Part shown: one piece after another, positions 46,101 through 56,066 of the stretch
Position numbering within the stretch: the stretch's first letter is position 1
Layout of the letters: every line of letters begins with the position of its first letter
DNA from: Isoetes taiwanensis
Lineage: Eukaryota > Streptophyta > Lycopodiopsida > Isoetales > Isoetaceae
Reading direction: 5' to 3'
Length of the DNA stretch: 64,000 nucleotides
NCBI GenBank assembly: GCA_021234155.1
Contig: JAJEKV010000036.1
Location: 6,039,079 to 6,103,078 of the forward strand
Position numbers and translations under genes: made by a program
The notes under the pieces: generated by a model
The model's input: only the letters and a program-made list of their open reading frames with translations
Database searches by the model: none
Told to the model about the DNA's origin: nothing

Positions 46101-46435
46101 GTCTTTAAGAATAGAAAAGATTATAGAACCTCTGGCCTCCTTGTATAAAATAGTGGTCTTAGTGTCACAGCAGGGCAAACTTTCCTATACAGATGACAGT
46201 AAAAGGCCTGACTATAAATTTTAAGCATACCTTTGCTTTGTCAAAATGTGTAAGCTCATTTTGATACTCGTTAAACAAGGTAGGTACAGTATAAATAAAT
46301 GTTTATCTCTTTTAACAGGTCGTAAACTTGTTAGTGAAGCTGGCAGCAAGCTCATCAAGTGAAGTAGTGAGGTTAAAAGCAGCCTCAGCTTTGGGCAAAC
46401 TATCTCCTGATCTTCGACAAGCGTATCTTCCATGA
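19181..46435 (+). CDS. SGR6: SHOOT GRAVITROPISM 6 / MROH1-like HEAT-repeat protein, 51 exons
   Basis: Fifty-one exons join in phase to 4,986 nt, encoding 1,661 residues, close to the ~1,700 of Arabidopsis SGR6. The start is ATG in a good plant context (caaaATGGC), and the end is TGA at 46433-46435 with AATAAA at 46446. Stretches nearly identical to the plant family include CYLAPLFP-type (YYLAPLFP), [44 protein letters not shown] followed by [20 protein letters not shown] and [13 protein letters not shown]. The protein is almost all helical HEAT repeats with no signal peptide or membrane span. Known of the family: Arabidopsis SGR6 acts at the tonoplast in vacuolar membrane dynamics and shoot gravitropism, and mammalian MROH1 is lysosomal. 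Inference: this copy does the same and is functional, since no stop or frameshift was met in any exon. Introns 12, 26 and 46 are long and carry debris. Exon coordinates are in the four block entries. Confidence 0.96.
22125..24159 (+). other. SGR6 intron 12 (2.0 kb), no gene; short tandem repeat inside
   Basis: At about 22963-23045 a ~42-bp unit ('cagctgctc...tgtggctgatc') is present twice. The frame 23022-23219 that starts there shows no domain. A copy of an intronic dispersed phrase ('gaccatagggtttgatgagacc') lies near 22200. Confidence 0.5.
24160..30780 (+). other. SGR6: SGR6-like gene, exons 13-26
   Basis: Exons: 24160-24237, 24319-24383, 24473-24572, 25096-25272, 25725-25814, 26177-26242, 27260-27358, 27840-27914, 27981-28040, 28101-28190, 28299-28420, 29002-29131, 29577-29656, 30651-30780. 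Exon 16 (59 codons) is the longest contiguous open stretch, and the larger open frame 24739-25284 around it is exon plus intron, not a gene. Exons 20-26 carry the best conserved part of the family, including [34 protein letters not shown] and [17 protein letters not shown]. Confidence 0.93.
26243..27259 (+). other. SGR6 intron 18 (1.0 kb), no gene
   Basis: It contains two degenerate copies (around 26540 and 27040) of a phrase like 'tataagggacccttagggtc', also seen in introns 12, 24 and 44. These are probably remnants of one short dispersed repeat. Confidence 0.4.
32880..33720 (+). pseudogene. LINE reverse-transcriptase fragment A in SGR6 intron 26
   Basis: Across several frames the order is [19 protein letters not shown] (fingers), then a [12 protein letters not shown]-type motif A around 32990, then [20 protein letters not shown] (motif B, 33055-33237). 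After it come a [10 protein letters not shown]-type segment and [12 protein letters not shown] (thumb region, from 33395). The motif C YADD segment is missing, and stops and frame changes abound. It is a dead fragment. Confidence 0.75.
34600..35770 (+). pseudogene. LINE reverse-transcriptase fragment B in SGR6 intron 26
   Basis: It reads [20 protein letters not shown] (then LGKTKV), then [29 protein letters not shown] and a distal [10 protein letters not shown] (remnant of the zinc-binding C-terminal motif of plant LINEs). It begins just after the motif C position, so it covers the 3' half. It is sense-oriented like fragment A but is not its simple continuation, because the thumb region is present in both. 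Two insertions or a rearranged one are possible. Confidence 0.7.
36134..38666 (+). other. SGR6: SGR6-like gene, exons 27-35
   Basis: Exons: 36134-36215, 36559-36716, 36844-36924, 37089-37189, 37258-37409, 38005-38114, 38191-38319, 38391-38462, 38533-38666. Exon 28 ends ACACAG before a GCAAGT donor (a GC-AG intron). For exon 31 two acceptors lie close together, and only the second (AG at 37256-37257) keeps the frame into [18 protein letters not shown]. Between exons 31 and 32 the protein goes straight from AFCMSG to [16 protein letters not shown], and seems shorter there than I remember for Arabidopsis. Confidence 0.9.
36717..36843 (+). other. GC-AG intron (SGR6 intron 28)
   Basis: The donor reads CAG|GCAAGT and the acceptor CAACAG|GAA. 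Only this choice joins LLLTQ to [16 protein letters not shown] in frame. The rest of the donor matches the consensus closely, as is usual for GC donors. Confidence 0.85.
42290..43770 (+). pseudogene. Ty1/Copia pol fragment A (RT and RNase H)
   Basis: It reads [20 protein letters not shown], then [17 protein letters not shown] and [16 protein letters not shown], then YVDDLIIIG (RT motif C, near 42760). [15 protein letters not shown] follows, and finally RNase H pieces around 43345-43770 ([28 protein letters not shown]). Deletions and stops are present. Integrase and gag are absent. Confidence 0.85.
43870..44480 (+). pseudogene. Ty1/Copia RNase H fragment B with polypurine tract
   Basis: A clean 130-codon frame (44021-44413) reads [36 protein letters not shown] and [17 protein letters not shown], the Copia RNase H end. 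A purine tract 'aaaggggggaaag' at 44467-44479 follows and probably abuts a 3' LTR remnant ('taaaggatataatgagtaa'). The sequence differs from fragment A, so it is a second element. Confidence 0.8.
45777..45885 (+). repeat. Tandem partial copy of SGR6 exon 50 and its donor
   Basis: 'ctgcatgtcttccatcacac' starts a second copy of 45663 onward, 114 bp downstream. It includes the exon end ...AVYIPQ, the GT donor and about 45 bp of intron. The copy stays open in frame and is preceded by 'tag', which could act as an acceptor. The exon 50 listed is the complete first copy. Confidence 0.8.
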
Positions 46436-46445
46436 GAAATTCAAT

Positions 46446-46451
46446 AATAAA
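46446..46451 (+). terminator. Poly(A) signal of the SGR6-like gene
   Basis: AATAAA lies 11 bp after the stop codon. It is very close, so a further signal downstream may also be used. Confidence 0.4.
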
Positions 46452-47860
46452 ATTCTGCATCAAACACCAATATGGCGTATGTAAATGATAATATTATAAA
46501 CTCTTCAACCTTTTCTGAGTTCAATTGTGTAGATCCTTTGGATCTTGGCAAAAAGGTATAAACTTTCCGTTAAATATGTTCGAGCACCGTCAAATATGTG
46601 TAAAAGCTCTCACTGCCTGACTTGTCACTATTCATCATCATTTAGAGGTGCCATCTCATCACGAGCATGTTCCTTGCTGTTACATTGTTCAAGCATGATC
46701 ATTGTTTATGACCATTCCATCCATCAGTTCACAACTTGGAAAGGCAATTCTACAAAAGAACTTTAAGCACAACTTACTCTACATGTGCTCTACATATTCA
46801 ACAAGTATTAGACAATCCATATGAAATTGAGTGATTATATCCTCATTTCCCCTCCTCAGATAAATCCACTAACTTGAGCATACTTGTCCCTTTGCTTCCA
46901 TAAAAAAACAAGGTGCTACGCACGAAGGTTTGCCCTCTGGTGGCCCAAGAGTGTGTTTTTATGTTTCTCGTTTGGTCGTTTTGTTTTCATGTTTTCTATT
47001 TTTTGTCGTTTCGTGTGTCTGGCCTTATTTATAGCCTGAACGAGTGCGTTTGTTTGTTGTTTTGTTTTGTTTTGTTTATGAATATATATTAGAGGAAATG
47101 TGGTTACCAATCTAGGACAATGTTGTTTAATGCTCGATATTAATTTGCTTGTGCCGTTGTTTATTAGCAAGATTAGTTGGTATTATACATGGTACATAAT
47201 ATGATATACATGTAGGTAGACACCTAATAAACCATTGCTCGAATTCAGATCGTGGTGTTGAGAGCACTGTAAGGATTCTTCAAAATACTCAATAGGTGTA
47301 GATGGGCTATGTCTTTGTAAACCAGTATTACAACATGCTACATCCATCATCTTCTGTGGTTTACCATTTTTATACTGATGTTAGTCAGCCTAAACAAGCA
47401 GAAGCTGGTCCAAATGGTGTAATCGATAATGTTGTTGCCGCACAAAATATACGTATACATCTATATCATTATGATTTTCAATTTGTAATATGTACCTTTA
47501 TTTTGTAATGCATTTTAATTGTAAACCTATCTTCTAGTTTGTAGCTCAAATCTAATTTCTATTTGGAATGTTGATTCCTAACAGGATATCTGTAACAAAT
47601 CCATAAAAAGATTATGTCATTAGATTATGGTAACTACAGGTTGGAGATCAAGTTGTTGGAGGCATTTCGGTTATGGTCACTGGCTCTCTATCAAACAATG
47701 CAAAATGAGAAACGTGGTTTTATGTCCAAATATTTTTCCTTGCTCCACAAGAAAAGGGCTATATTGTGATGAATGAGGTTTCTAGATAAATAGTATGGGG
47801 ATTACTATTGTGATGAAATGAGGTTTTAAGATAAATAGCATGAAATGAGGTTTTTAGATA
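46452..47860. other. Intergenic, no gene recognised
   Basis: It is AT-rich with a T/G-rich segment (46915-47075). A 3-fold short repeat ('gaaatgaggttttt.agataaatag') lies at 47770-47870. The ORFs here show no domains. Confidence 0.4.
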
Positions 47861-49860
47861 AATAGAATGGGGTTTAGAACAGCAACTAAATTCAAATATA
47901 AGTTGCGGAATAACGAGCCCAGCTCGACCAGGTAGCCGGAGATGTCGTCCAGATTTTGAAGGCAAATTGTAATAGCAGAGAAATCCTGTAGTCCGTTTGA
48001 TAAAGTTGAGGTTTCCTGTTGCATGCTCTGTAGAGCCCATCTATAAAGCAAAGCCATGTTTTATACATATTGTTATGCCTAAATATTTTACAGACCATTG
48101 TTGAAATTTTGCATGCATGCTAATGTTGGCATAATAGAATGTGCTATGGTATTTGTGCCATAGACGTGTAATGGTCGCATGTTGTTCTCTAGCCTGGGGT
48201 ATGGTGCACCTAGTAGATCCTAGACTAGGGGCGCAACTGTTTCTGGATGATAGATTTAGTTGCGCGATTGCCCTAAGTACATTATAGATATAATGTAAGG
48301 GAGGGGCAATGGTTGAATGGGTTAGGCAACCCATGAAACAAAGCTAAGGTGGAATACCTTTAATGGTTGATAAACCATTGGGTAGAAATATGACAATGGG
48401 TAAAAGGCCATTGTTTTAAAGAAAGGTAGGAATGGGTTAAAACCATTAAACCCAAAATGGTGAGCATCCCAAAATCGGGGGATGCCACCTTGCTGCTGGA
48501 CGACAGCCGAAACGGCTGGGCGGGGCAGACCGGACTGGCTATCCGGCAAACCCACCTGATGCCTGGGTGGTTGCCACGTGGCCTTGCCACGCTGGTGGAA
48601 GCTGGGTTTAGAGGCCCAGCGGCCTGTTATCAGGGCAGACCAGAACTGTTCAGAAGAACAGCAGGAGGCGGCCGGAAGGACGGTTGCAAGGAAACGTGGT
48701 TGGATTGGAAGGAGCATCGAACAATAATTGCTACTCGTATAGCAAAGCAAGCTCGTGCTGCAGGTAAGCCACGAATTGGCTGAACCCGTTTGGAGGGCAG
48801 GGCCATGGTAGTGGCCGGCTGTATAACATCAGCCTTAAATAAATACCTGTGTAAACATAGAGGCTCTAGTATGGTTTTGCAGAGCTAGTATGGTTTTGCA
48901 GAGGGCCTCTCTGAAAGAATAAAGGGCTTGCTTAGAATGATGCTTTTGGTGCCTTTCCTAAACCACCGAACCACTCCTTGTGAAACCTTGTAGAATAAGC
49001 TGGAGTCAATTCCAAGCTAGGGTCTTGGCTGCTTTGGATAAGTCCAAGCATTGTCTATGGCTGGTGATTACCGGCATAGCTTAAAAGCCAAGCGGCTACA
49101 AGGCGGGGCCTCTAGAATAAGCCATTCCTTCTGTAATTAAGCTTATGCTTATTTACTGGATGCTTGTGAGTGCTGGTGAGGCGGTGGAAGATATTGGTAT
49201 GGGACAATATCCCATGCTACCAACAGGCCAGTGAAAGCAAGACATCCATTGTGGAGTTATGCTTCACGAATTGAGTATCTTCGGATACGGGGGGGGGAGC
49301 ACAGTAAGTGCTTCCCAAGGGAGTTTATGCAAGGCATGATGTTAGATGAGCGTGGCTTATCTAAATAGGAACGAGGGGCTCTTGTGAGGTGAGGCTTGTC
49401 GCTGGTATGGGACAGTGGCATGCGGAACCAACAAATGAGTAGCCTCAAGGCCCTTATAAATGCCCCGCAGCTTCCCCGGCATTGATCCACCAAATAGCGG
49501 GGTTCTAGACGACGCATCGCCTAGATCCGCGGGGGTGTGTCTGCTTGGCAGATGCTATGGTGCGTGTGGTGGATTCCATATGTGTGTTTTTGCAGTCCAT
49601 CAGTCGTTGCTTCATGTTGACACTACAGATAACTTTTATGCATGTTACTAACACGTGTAAGCTTGTGCAGGCTGTTTGATAGCTGGCGGGGCATACGTGT
49701 GTTTATAGTTATCTTTGTGTCATCTTGTTATCTGTATACGTGGCTTTCATGTATATAGCCTCGTGGAAGGCAGTACTTGTTCTGTGTACTCTGATGGTTT
49801 GATGTGAATACAAATCGAAATTTTTGGTACTAAAATTTTGGTTCGTAACACATATATATA
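47861..49860. other. Unexplained block with GC-rich core (48440-49560)
   Basis: The base composition rises clearly above the neighbouring AT-rich DNA. A ~20-bp unit ('gctagtatggttttgcag') is repeated in tandem at 48867-48905 and an 'aataaa' follows. The longest frame (48457-48783, 108 codons) shows no domain. It might be a long terminal repeat or part of a non-autonomous element, but I could not find a paired copy in this window. Confidence 0.35.
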
Positions 49861-51560
49861 TGTGTATTTCAATATAAACCTATTCAGCACACAATAAAGA
49901 AATTTTCAACATTAGATTCAGAGGAGCAATTGTGAGCGGTTCAGATTGGAAGTCTAAGAAAGCAGCTGCATAACAAATCCACCTTAAAGATCGATCTATG
50001 AGCTTCAAATTCTCGAACAACATTTGCATTTATCCCTGTCTGTGCTAATCCAAAGTGCATGAAAAAGGAAACATTGAATAACCATGTTCAAGCAGGAAGC
50101 ATGAACAACCATGTTCATGGTTGGTTATAAACTACATTTGGCATAATAGTAGTCTCCATCTCAAGAAAAGAACAGGCAAATGTCTCACTCCGAGCCTGGA
50201 GTTGAAAGAAAAACATTATCAAAAAATCTTTCTATAATGAACACTAAAGACAAAATTGTGCAATAAAAGCAAGGCACAGATGCTGATAGTTCGGTGTTCT
50301 AGCTGAAGAAATGTAGAATCCTGTAGTATAGCTAAACCTTCCTTTCCGTCATAGCTAGAATATTAAACGCCCTTTTTTCTGCAAAATAGCTCCACGAATT
50401 CCGTTCTATTCCACGGGGACAGACTTCGAGCACTACGCACTGACATGGATTTTTTCTAAAAAGCACTGACTGGTACATGAATAGAGATAGAGACCCGTTT
50501 ATGAGGCCGCATCTATTAAGTCCAGAAAGGAAGAGAGAAAACATAGCACTTCTTACCGCCATAGCCACACCTCGCAAACTATTTGATAGAATAGGGCGCT
50601 TTACAACCATAGCCACAACTCACAAACCTAAAAACCCCTAAAAAACTAAACCTATCGGAGCGTCTGCATCATGCCAAGTTCCATTGCTGAATTGTTACTC
50701 TTGAATGATGGCTAGCTTCGACAACTCATAACTTAGTTGTTTTCTCAGCATATCCACATCCGTTATAGCTGCACTTTATGTTACGGTTACAGCCTGAGCC
50801 ACCATCACCAGAACATCGGTTAGCCAGTTTCCAGAGTGGCTGCCCAGCAACAGAAATGACCACCAGTTTACAACCAATAATGGGTTTGGAGCAGTTATTG
50901 ACATATTCCAAGCTTATACTGGTATATACCTAGAATATGCCACAAACCCCACATGGACGAGGGTTTGCCCCCTTAAGGGCAACCCAAAAATACCTTTTAT
51001 TGCATAGGTTCATCTTTCCTTCCTAAAGCAATTTAACTTTGAGATATAGAATTGTCATCTTGCTCTATCCATTCCTTTTTGGTCACAAGCTTGGGGTTGT
51101 AAATGCAATTACCAACTAGAATCATGCAGAAAATAGTTGGGGGTCTTAATGCAAGAAATTAGAGTTTGTGCATACGACTGTAAGAACCCAACAAAAGGTG
51201 ATCATCTTGCGTATGATCTTGAAATTTTAGATGACTTTGGAGACATTGTATCTTGGTAACCTTTTGTTCAAAAATTTAACTATGCCAACCTCAAACATTT
51301 TATCCATTTTATCTGTTACATTTAAATATAACCACAAATGTTGTTCGATGGAGTTATTGCAAGATATAACTTCTCTATTGATTAAAGTAAAGGAAACAAT
51401 AACGTGGATGTCTAGGAAGCCTTTATTTTTAGCGTTTTGGAGTAGTCTTAATTGTCCATTACCAGCATAAGGTGGGTGAAAAATACTTTTAATTTATGAT
51501 TGCAGCTGGTTTGGTAAGCTGTTCGAACCCCCTATGTGGCAAATTCTCGTATGCCTTAGC
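49861..51560. other. Intergenic, no gene recognised
   Basis: Only short frames with no recognisable domain occur. A short duplicated phrase around 'accatgttcatgg / accatgttcaagc' lies near 50085-50125. Confidence 0.35.
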
Positions 51561-51565
51561 TGTGA

Positions 51566-51938
51566 TTGGATTATAAACATGCAGAGGCTTTTACCCGGAT
51601 GCTAACAGATGACTTGGGAGGAATTTTACTGTACCTTATGCTAGAGCAACAAACAAGCCAGTTGAATAACGTGCTCGGGACTGCTGCAGAAAGGCGCTTT
51701 AAGAGAAGCCGCCCTCGGCGGACCTCAGGGGCACAATCTAATACAAAGGGGCTTTTCTACCTGCAAAAATAGCAAACACCGTTGAACAAGAAAATAGCTT
51801 TAACCCTTTGGAACATGATCTTCTGGCACAAAGTCACCATCCAACGGGGCTCAGACGTGCAGACACTGCAAAGAATTTCTATAGTTCTTTTGAACATCTG
51901 AAAAATCTGTTGTTCAACTGAATAACTTCTTTGGGGTA
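51566..51938 (+). pseudogene. Unrecognised ORF relic at the start of the dispersed repeat
   Basis: The frame runs RFKRSRPRRTSGAQSNTKG and continues, with one frame change, through ANTVEQENSFNPLEHDL. It is a basic segment followed by an NxFxxLxxxD motif such as ends many LINE ORF1 proteins. Weak evidence. The second half lies inside the repeat also found at 55421. Confidence 0.3.
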
Positions 51939-52409
51939 ATCAAGGATTCTATTTCAAGCTCAAACATGATGTGGCTTAATGATTAGCAGTATAACTTGAT
52001 GGTTTCTAAGCTTTTCTCTAGCAACTTCATGTATTACGCTTTGAATTTAGCAGATTATTTATCTTACTCAGGTCCGATAAAGAAGGGTTCGATCTTTAGC
52101 TAATGTGGGATTTTCCTTTGTCTTTCGGCCTAATCTGGCTAATGTGATTTGAAGTCTAGCTTATCCGACTAGTCCCAGATCAATTCAAATCCAATTTGGG
52201 TTCGTCCATTTAGAAACGGCTTTTCTCTGGTCACGACTGTCGTAGCGACCATTCTTTGGACCATTCTTTGTTACTTTATTTTAGGTTTTTAGGAATTCTA
52301 AGGTTGACTTAATATTTTAGCTAAGGTTGTGACTTATAGACATTATAATTGCACTAACTAGAGCTTTTGCATTTGTGTTCATCTCTGCAAGCCTTCTGAG
52401 CCACACCCC
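51739..52409 (+). repeat. ~650-bp dispersed repeat, copy 1
   Basis: It matches 55421-56066 along its length with moderate divergence: 'aaggggcttttctacctgc' at the start and 'ttcatctctgcaag.cttctgagcca' at the end. The two are direct repeats 3.7 kb apart. In copy 2 LINE coding sequence follows at once, so this may be the upstream part of that LINE family. Confidence 0.75.
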
Positions 52410-52908
52410 TGAGCTTGTGTCATAACAATTCCTTCCCTTTTCAAGCCTGATCATCCTCGATCATATGCCTTGCTGAAATAACAATCTTTTCCCAAAGCTA
52501 GTCACCTGCCTATTTGCTTTGTTGGAATAATCGCCTTTTCTCTACGCTAGTCACATGACTATCTGCTTTGAAAGGATTTCTAAGCTGGTAAACTTACCAT
52601 CTGCCTAAAAGACTCTAAGGATTTGAATTTTGTGCTGCAGTCACAGTTACCTCATTACTTTTTACTCTAGAGCAATATTTGAGTAGAAAGAAACTCTTTC
52701 ATCAACTCAAATTAGATGAATACAATGCTCAATCAAACCAGCATTCTCACACAAACAATTTTGCTTTACTTATCTTTGTTCAGATGGCCAATTTGAAGCC
52801 GACCTCTCTCATAGGCTTTTGCCTTTTCCTTGTCAAACTTAGCATACTTTCAAGAACTTCTTCATCAAAGTGAACATAGGCAATTTGTGCAGATGATTGT
52901 GTTTTTGC

Positions 52909-53725
52909 TCAATTGTCTTCTTTTGATTGCTTAGGTTCTAATTTTATATTGGCTACAAGTTTTGGACATTGGTTCTTATGGTGAGGCCCTCCGCAAGAAA
53001 AACATCCTCTCAGGGGTCCTTTAGCCTGATCTCTAGCTATTCCCCGTTCTCTATTATTTCCTTTTGCACGAAAATTTTCACTGGTATTCAAGGTATTCAA
53101 TTTGTATCTCTTATTCTCCGTCTCATCTACTCTGGCATTATCTGATTTATAAATCTTTTCTCGAGGATACCCCTCCCAGATATCATATCCTATTGCACTG
53201 GGATTGTGCTTCATTTCTGCTGCTTTAGCTTTTCTTACCGCTTCGTCAATAGTTGATGGTTCCACAAAACACGGTTCTGCATACAATGGATCTCTTAATT
53301 CGGCCATAAATTATTGTGTTATTTTACTTTCTGATAATTCTTCTGGCTGCAACTCTCCCATTTGAATAACTAAGTAGGAGAACTTGGAGTAGAAATGGTG
53401 TATGGATTCATGCTCCCATTGCTTGAAGTGATTCCACTGTCTTTTTAGATCAAGATACTAATTTGCATGCAAGTTGTGTGACTCAAATGCTTTTCTAAAA
53501 TCTGCCCACGTTTTTATCTGGGGCCATACTTTCTTCCTGCCTTGTCACCATATCTTGGCTACATTCATCAAGTACTTGTCCATTGCTTGCAATTTTTGCT
53601 CCTCCTTAGCTTTGACTCTTTCCAAGAATCTCTCCTAGCTCGTTAGAAATTCCAAAATTGTTAGCGGGTTTCGTTTGTCTCCTGCATATGACGGCATTCC
53701 CTCAACTTTCTCCAACCATTTAATT
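52909..53725 (-). pseudogene. LTR-retrotransposon gag relic with zinc knuckle
   Basis: The minus strand reads KWLEKVEGMP at the start (near 53720), then QAMDKYLMNVAKIW and FKQWEHESIHHFYSKFSYLV. The open frame 52909-53307 follows (MAELRDPLYAEPCFVEP, then GCFSCGGPHHKNQCPKL, a CX2CX4HX4C knuckle). In-frame stops occur in the first part. It is the same family as the gag at 61.7-62.8 kb. The start is cut off by PPR sequence at about 53725. Confidence 0.8.
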
Positions 53726-53727
53726 CT

Positions 53728-54145
53728 TCCACTAAAAGTCACATTTTCAAGTATTTTGAAGGCATGTGGAACTACAGAAGCTTTACAACAGGGAAGACTA
53801 ATTCATGAAAATATCTTAACATGTCAATATGATGTTATGGTGGGTAGTATCCTCATCAACATGTATGCCAAATGTGGTAGCTTGTAGACTCATACAGAGT
53901 ATTTGACTGTCTATTGCCTCGAAATACTATGCCCTGAAATGCAATGACTGCAGGATTTGCTCGCCAGGTGAAGGTTTTAATGCCATAGACTATTTTAAAA
54001 GAATGCAAAAAGAAGGCATAAGCCCAGAAAAATACTTACTTGTTTCTGTGCTTACTGCATGCAGCGGAGCAGGTCTTGCAAATAAAGGCCGCTGGTACTT
54101 TGAAGATATACTATCAAGTTGTACTAGAAATGGATCATTATAAAT
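53728..54145 (+). pseudogene. Pentatricopeptide-repeat (PLS-type) gene fragment
   Basis: It reads VTFSSILKACGTTEALQQGR and SILINMYAKCGSL. After a stop and frame changes come NAIDYFKRMQKEGISPEKY and SVLTACSGAGLANKGRWYF. This is the classical plant organelle PPR pattern of about 2.5 repeat units. Stops make it non-functional. Confidence 0.85.
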
Positions 54146-55092
54146 GGTTGACATTCTGGGTCATGTTGAATGTTTGAAAAAGACATTGGATTTGCTCCAG
54201 AGTACGGCACAATCTAATGTCTCAGGCTGGATGTGCTTGCAATAAGAACACATAACTAGGTAGGCGATGCTTTTATGAAGCTGTTCTTCTAGATCCTCAT
54301 TGTCTATGTTGATGATTATAAAGAGAAAATGTAGTATGAAAATGCAAAAATAAGGGTATATTGCTAATGTGCAATATGCTAACCATAACCATAACCATAA
54401 CCATAACCATAACCATAACCATAACCATAACCATAACCATAACCATAACCATAACCATAACCATAACCATAACCATAACCATAACCATAACCAAAAACAT
54501 AACCTTTCATTATGGTTTTGAGATTGTCTCAAGTTTCTATCTAGGCTGATACCAATCTGCCATTACAGATACACAAGTTGGAGCGCATATTGATGAGTAA
54601 CTTCCTAAGGTATTCCTGGCATGTGCTGACGTTAAATATCTTTTCTAAGCAAATGAAGCATGCATGAAGATGCAGAAGTAAGGATCTTTTTGCTAATATG
54701 CAATAATAAATTAACCCCCTGATGTGATTACATCAAGCTTCTTCTCATCATGTTAAATAAGCTCCAATGTGATTCACTCTCAATATCTGTCATTCTTATG
54801 TATGTGGCGATACTGCAAAAAAACTTTAGTTAAGGAATAACTCCAATCACATTATAGCTTTGACCCTTTTGTTTCCCCATTCTGAAGAGTCTTTCTACCA
54901 ATAATTGCATATATACAAACTATTTAAGTATATACTTGCTTAAATCTGACTGGCAAATGCTTCCATCCTTATATCTTATGAATCTTTGAGCATCAACTTG
55001 TTCTGTTCTGCATATACAGCAAACATTCAAAGCCTTTGACTCCATCTCCGAGGAAAAGTAGGAAAGCATCTTTCTGATGATCTCGCAAAGGG
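54146..55092. other. Non-coding stretch around a microsatellite
   Basis: Apart from the (CCATAA)n run, nothing is recognised. The apparent Trp-Leu and Thr-Ile repeat ORFs here are translations of the microsatellite. Confidence 0.5.
54381..54494. repeat. (CCATAA)n microsatellite, about 19 units
   Basis: A near-perfect run of the hexamer 'ataacc/ccataa' ends in 'ataaccaaaaacataacc'. It is related to but not the same as plant telomere repeat CCCTAAA. Confidence 0.95.
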
Positions 55093-55422
55093 TCACTGCA
55101 AGCTAAAATAAGAATGCTGGGAGTTGAGGAGAAGGTTTGGCAGTTGAGGAATGAAAGGATTGCAAAATGGGTGACCCCAAATTTGCATCCAAAGGTAAAG
55201 AAAGTTCCAAAGCGCGTCACACATTTCCATGGGAACTACAAGATTATCCTTGGAACTAACCTCAGAAGCGCATCTTTCTTGGGATTCAAAGAAAGGCATG
55301 ACCAAAATAAGACAATGGGCAGCGGTATTCATGGCTTGATTATATTGGACTACAGGGATATTAAATATGTTTTGGGCCATTGCATAGGGATTTTAGAAAG
55401 GCATGGCACTGATACCAATTAA
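55093..55422 (+). CDS. Short unrecognised ORF
   Basis: About 102 open codons, Lys/Arg-rich (VWQLRNERIAKWVTPNLHPK, PKRVTHFHGNYKIILGTNLR). No family is recognised, and it sits directly before the repeat copy 2. It may be a fragment of an older coding sequence or chance. Confidence 0.2.
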   Translation, partial: SLQAKIRMLGVEEKVWQLRNERIAKWVTPNLHPKVKKVPKRVTHFHGNYKIILGTNLRSASFLGFKERHDQNKTMGSGIHGLIILDYRDIKYVLGHCIGILERHGTDTN

Positions 55423-56066
55423 TACGAAGGGGCTTTTCTACCTGCAAAACTAGTAAACACTATTGAACAAGAAAACCGCTTTAAGTCTCTAGAACAAGAT
55501 CTTCTGACGTAAATTCACCACACAACTGGGCTCAGACTTGCGAACACTACAAAGAGTTTCTGTGATTATTTTCAAAATCTGAGAAATTTATTGTTCAACT
55601 GAACAACTTTTCTGGAGTAATCAAGGATTCTGGTTCAAGCTCAAACAGGATTTGGCTTAATGATTAATTGTATAACTTGACAGTTTCTAAGCTTTTCTCC
55701 AGCAACTTCCTGTATTACGTCTTGAATTTAGCAACTATCTATCTTACTCAGTTCCTATAAAAAGGGGTTCGGCCTTTAGCAAATTTGGGATTTTCCTTTG
55801 TCTTTCAGCCTGATCTGGCCAATCCGATCTGAAGACCAGCATGTCCGGCTAGTTTCGAAACAATTTGAATCCAATCCGGGTTCGTCTATTTAAAATGGCT
55901 TTTTTCTGGTCACTGCCACTGTAGCAACCATTCCTTAAACACTTTGTACTTTCTTTTTAAGCTTTTTGGAATTCTGTTAATATTTTAGCTAAGGTTGTGA
56001 CTTATAGACATTATAATTGCTAGAGCCTTTGCGTCTATGTTCATCTCTGCAAGTCTTCTGAGCCAT
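55421..56066 (+). repeat. ~650-bp dispersed repeat, copy 2
   Basis: See copy 1 at 51739-52409. Its 3' end runs into LINE coding sequence at about 56067. Confidence 0.75.

Larger units (their letters stand above)
39472..46435 (+). other. SGR6: SGR6-like gene, exons 36-51
   Basis: Exons: 39472-39544, 39618-39749, 39865-40043, 40109-40228, 40372-40432, 40547-40645, 40755-40813, 40897-41002, 41091-41204, 41613-41687, 42056-42154, 45169-45240, 45306-45385, 45455-45548, 45615-45722, 46319-46435. The exon 43 motif [19 protein letters not shown] matches the family's SDDSPTVRRLCLRGLVQ segment. The last exon codes [20 protein letters not shown], matching the family's ADAVVRATCSSALG end, then a short unique tail. 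Exon 41 is the least certain at its start. Confidence 0.9.

Noticed and set aside
48322-48750. A 142-residue minus-strand ORF in the same block
   Set aside because: It overlaps the other frame fully and shows no recognisable protein features.
48457-48783. A 108-residue gene in the GC-rich block
   Set aside because: High GC lengthens chance frames; no domain or splice context supports it.
54381-54494. Interstitial telomere repeat or CRISPR-like array
   Set aside because: The unit differs from CCCTAAA, and a hexamer run without spacers is a plain microsatellite.
54161-54532. A Trp-Leu repeat protein (and a Thr-Ile one on the other strand)
   Set aside because: Both are translations of the CCATAA microsatellite.
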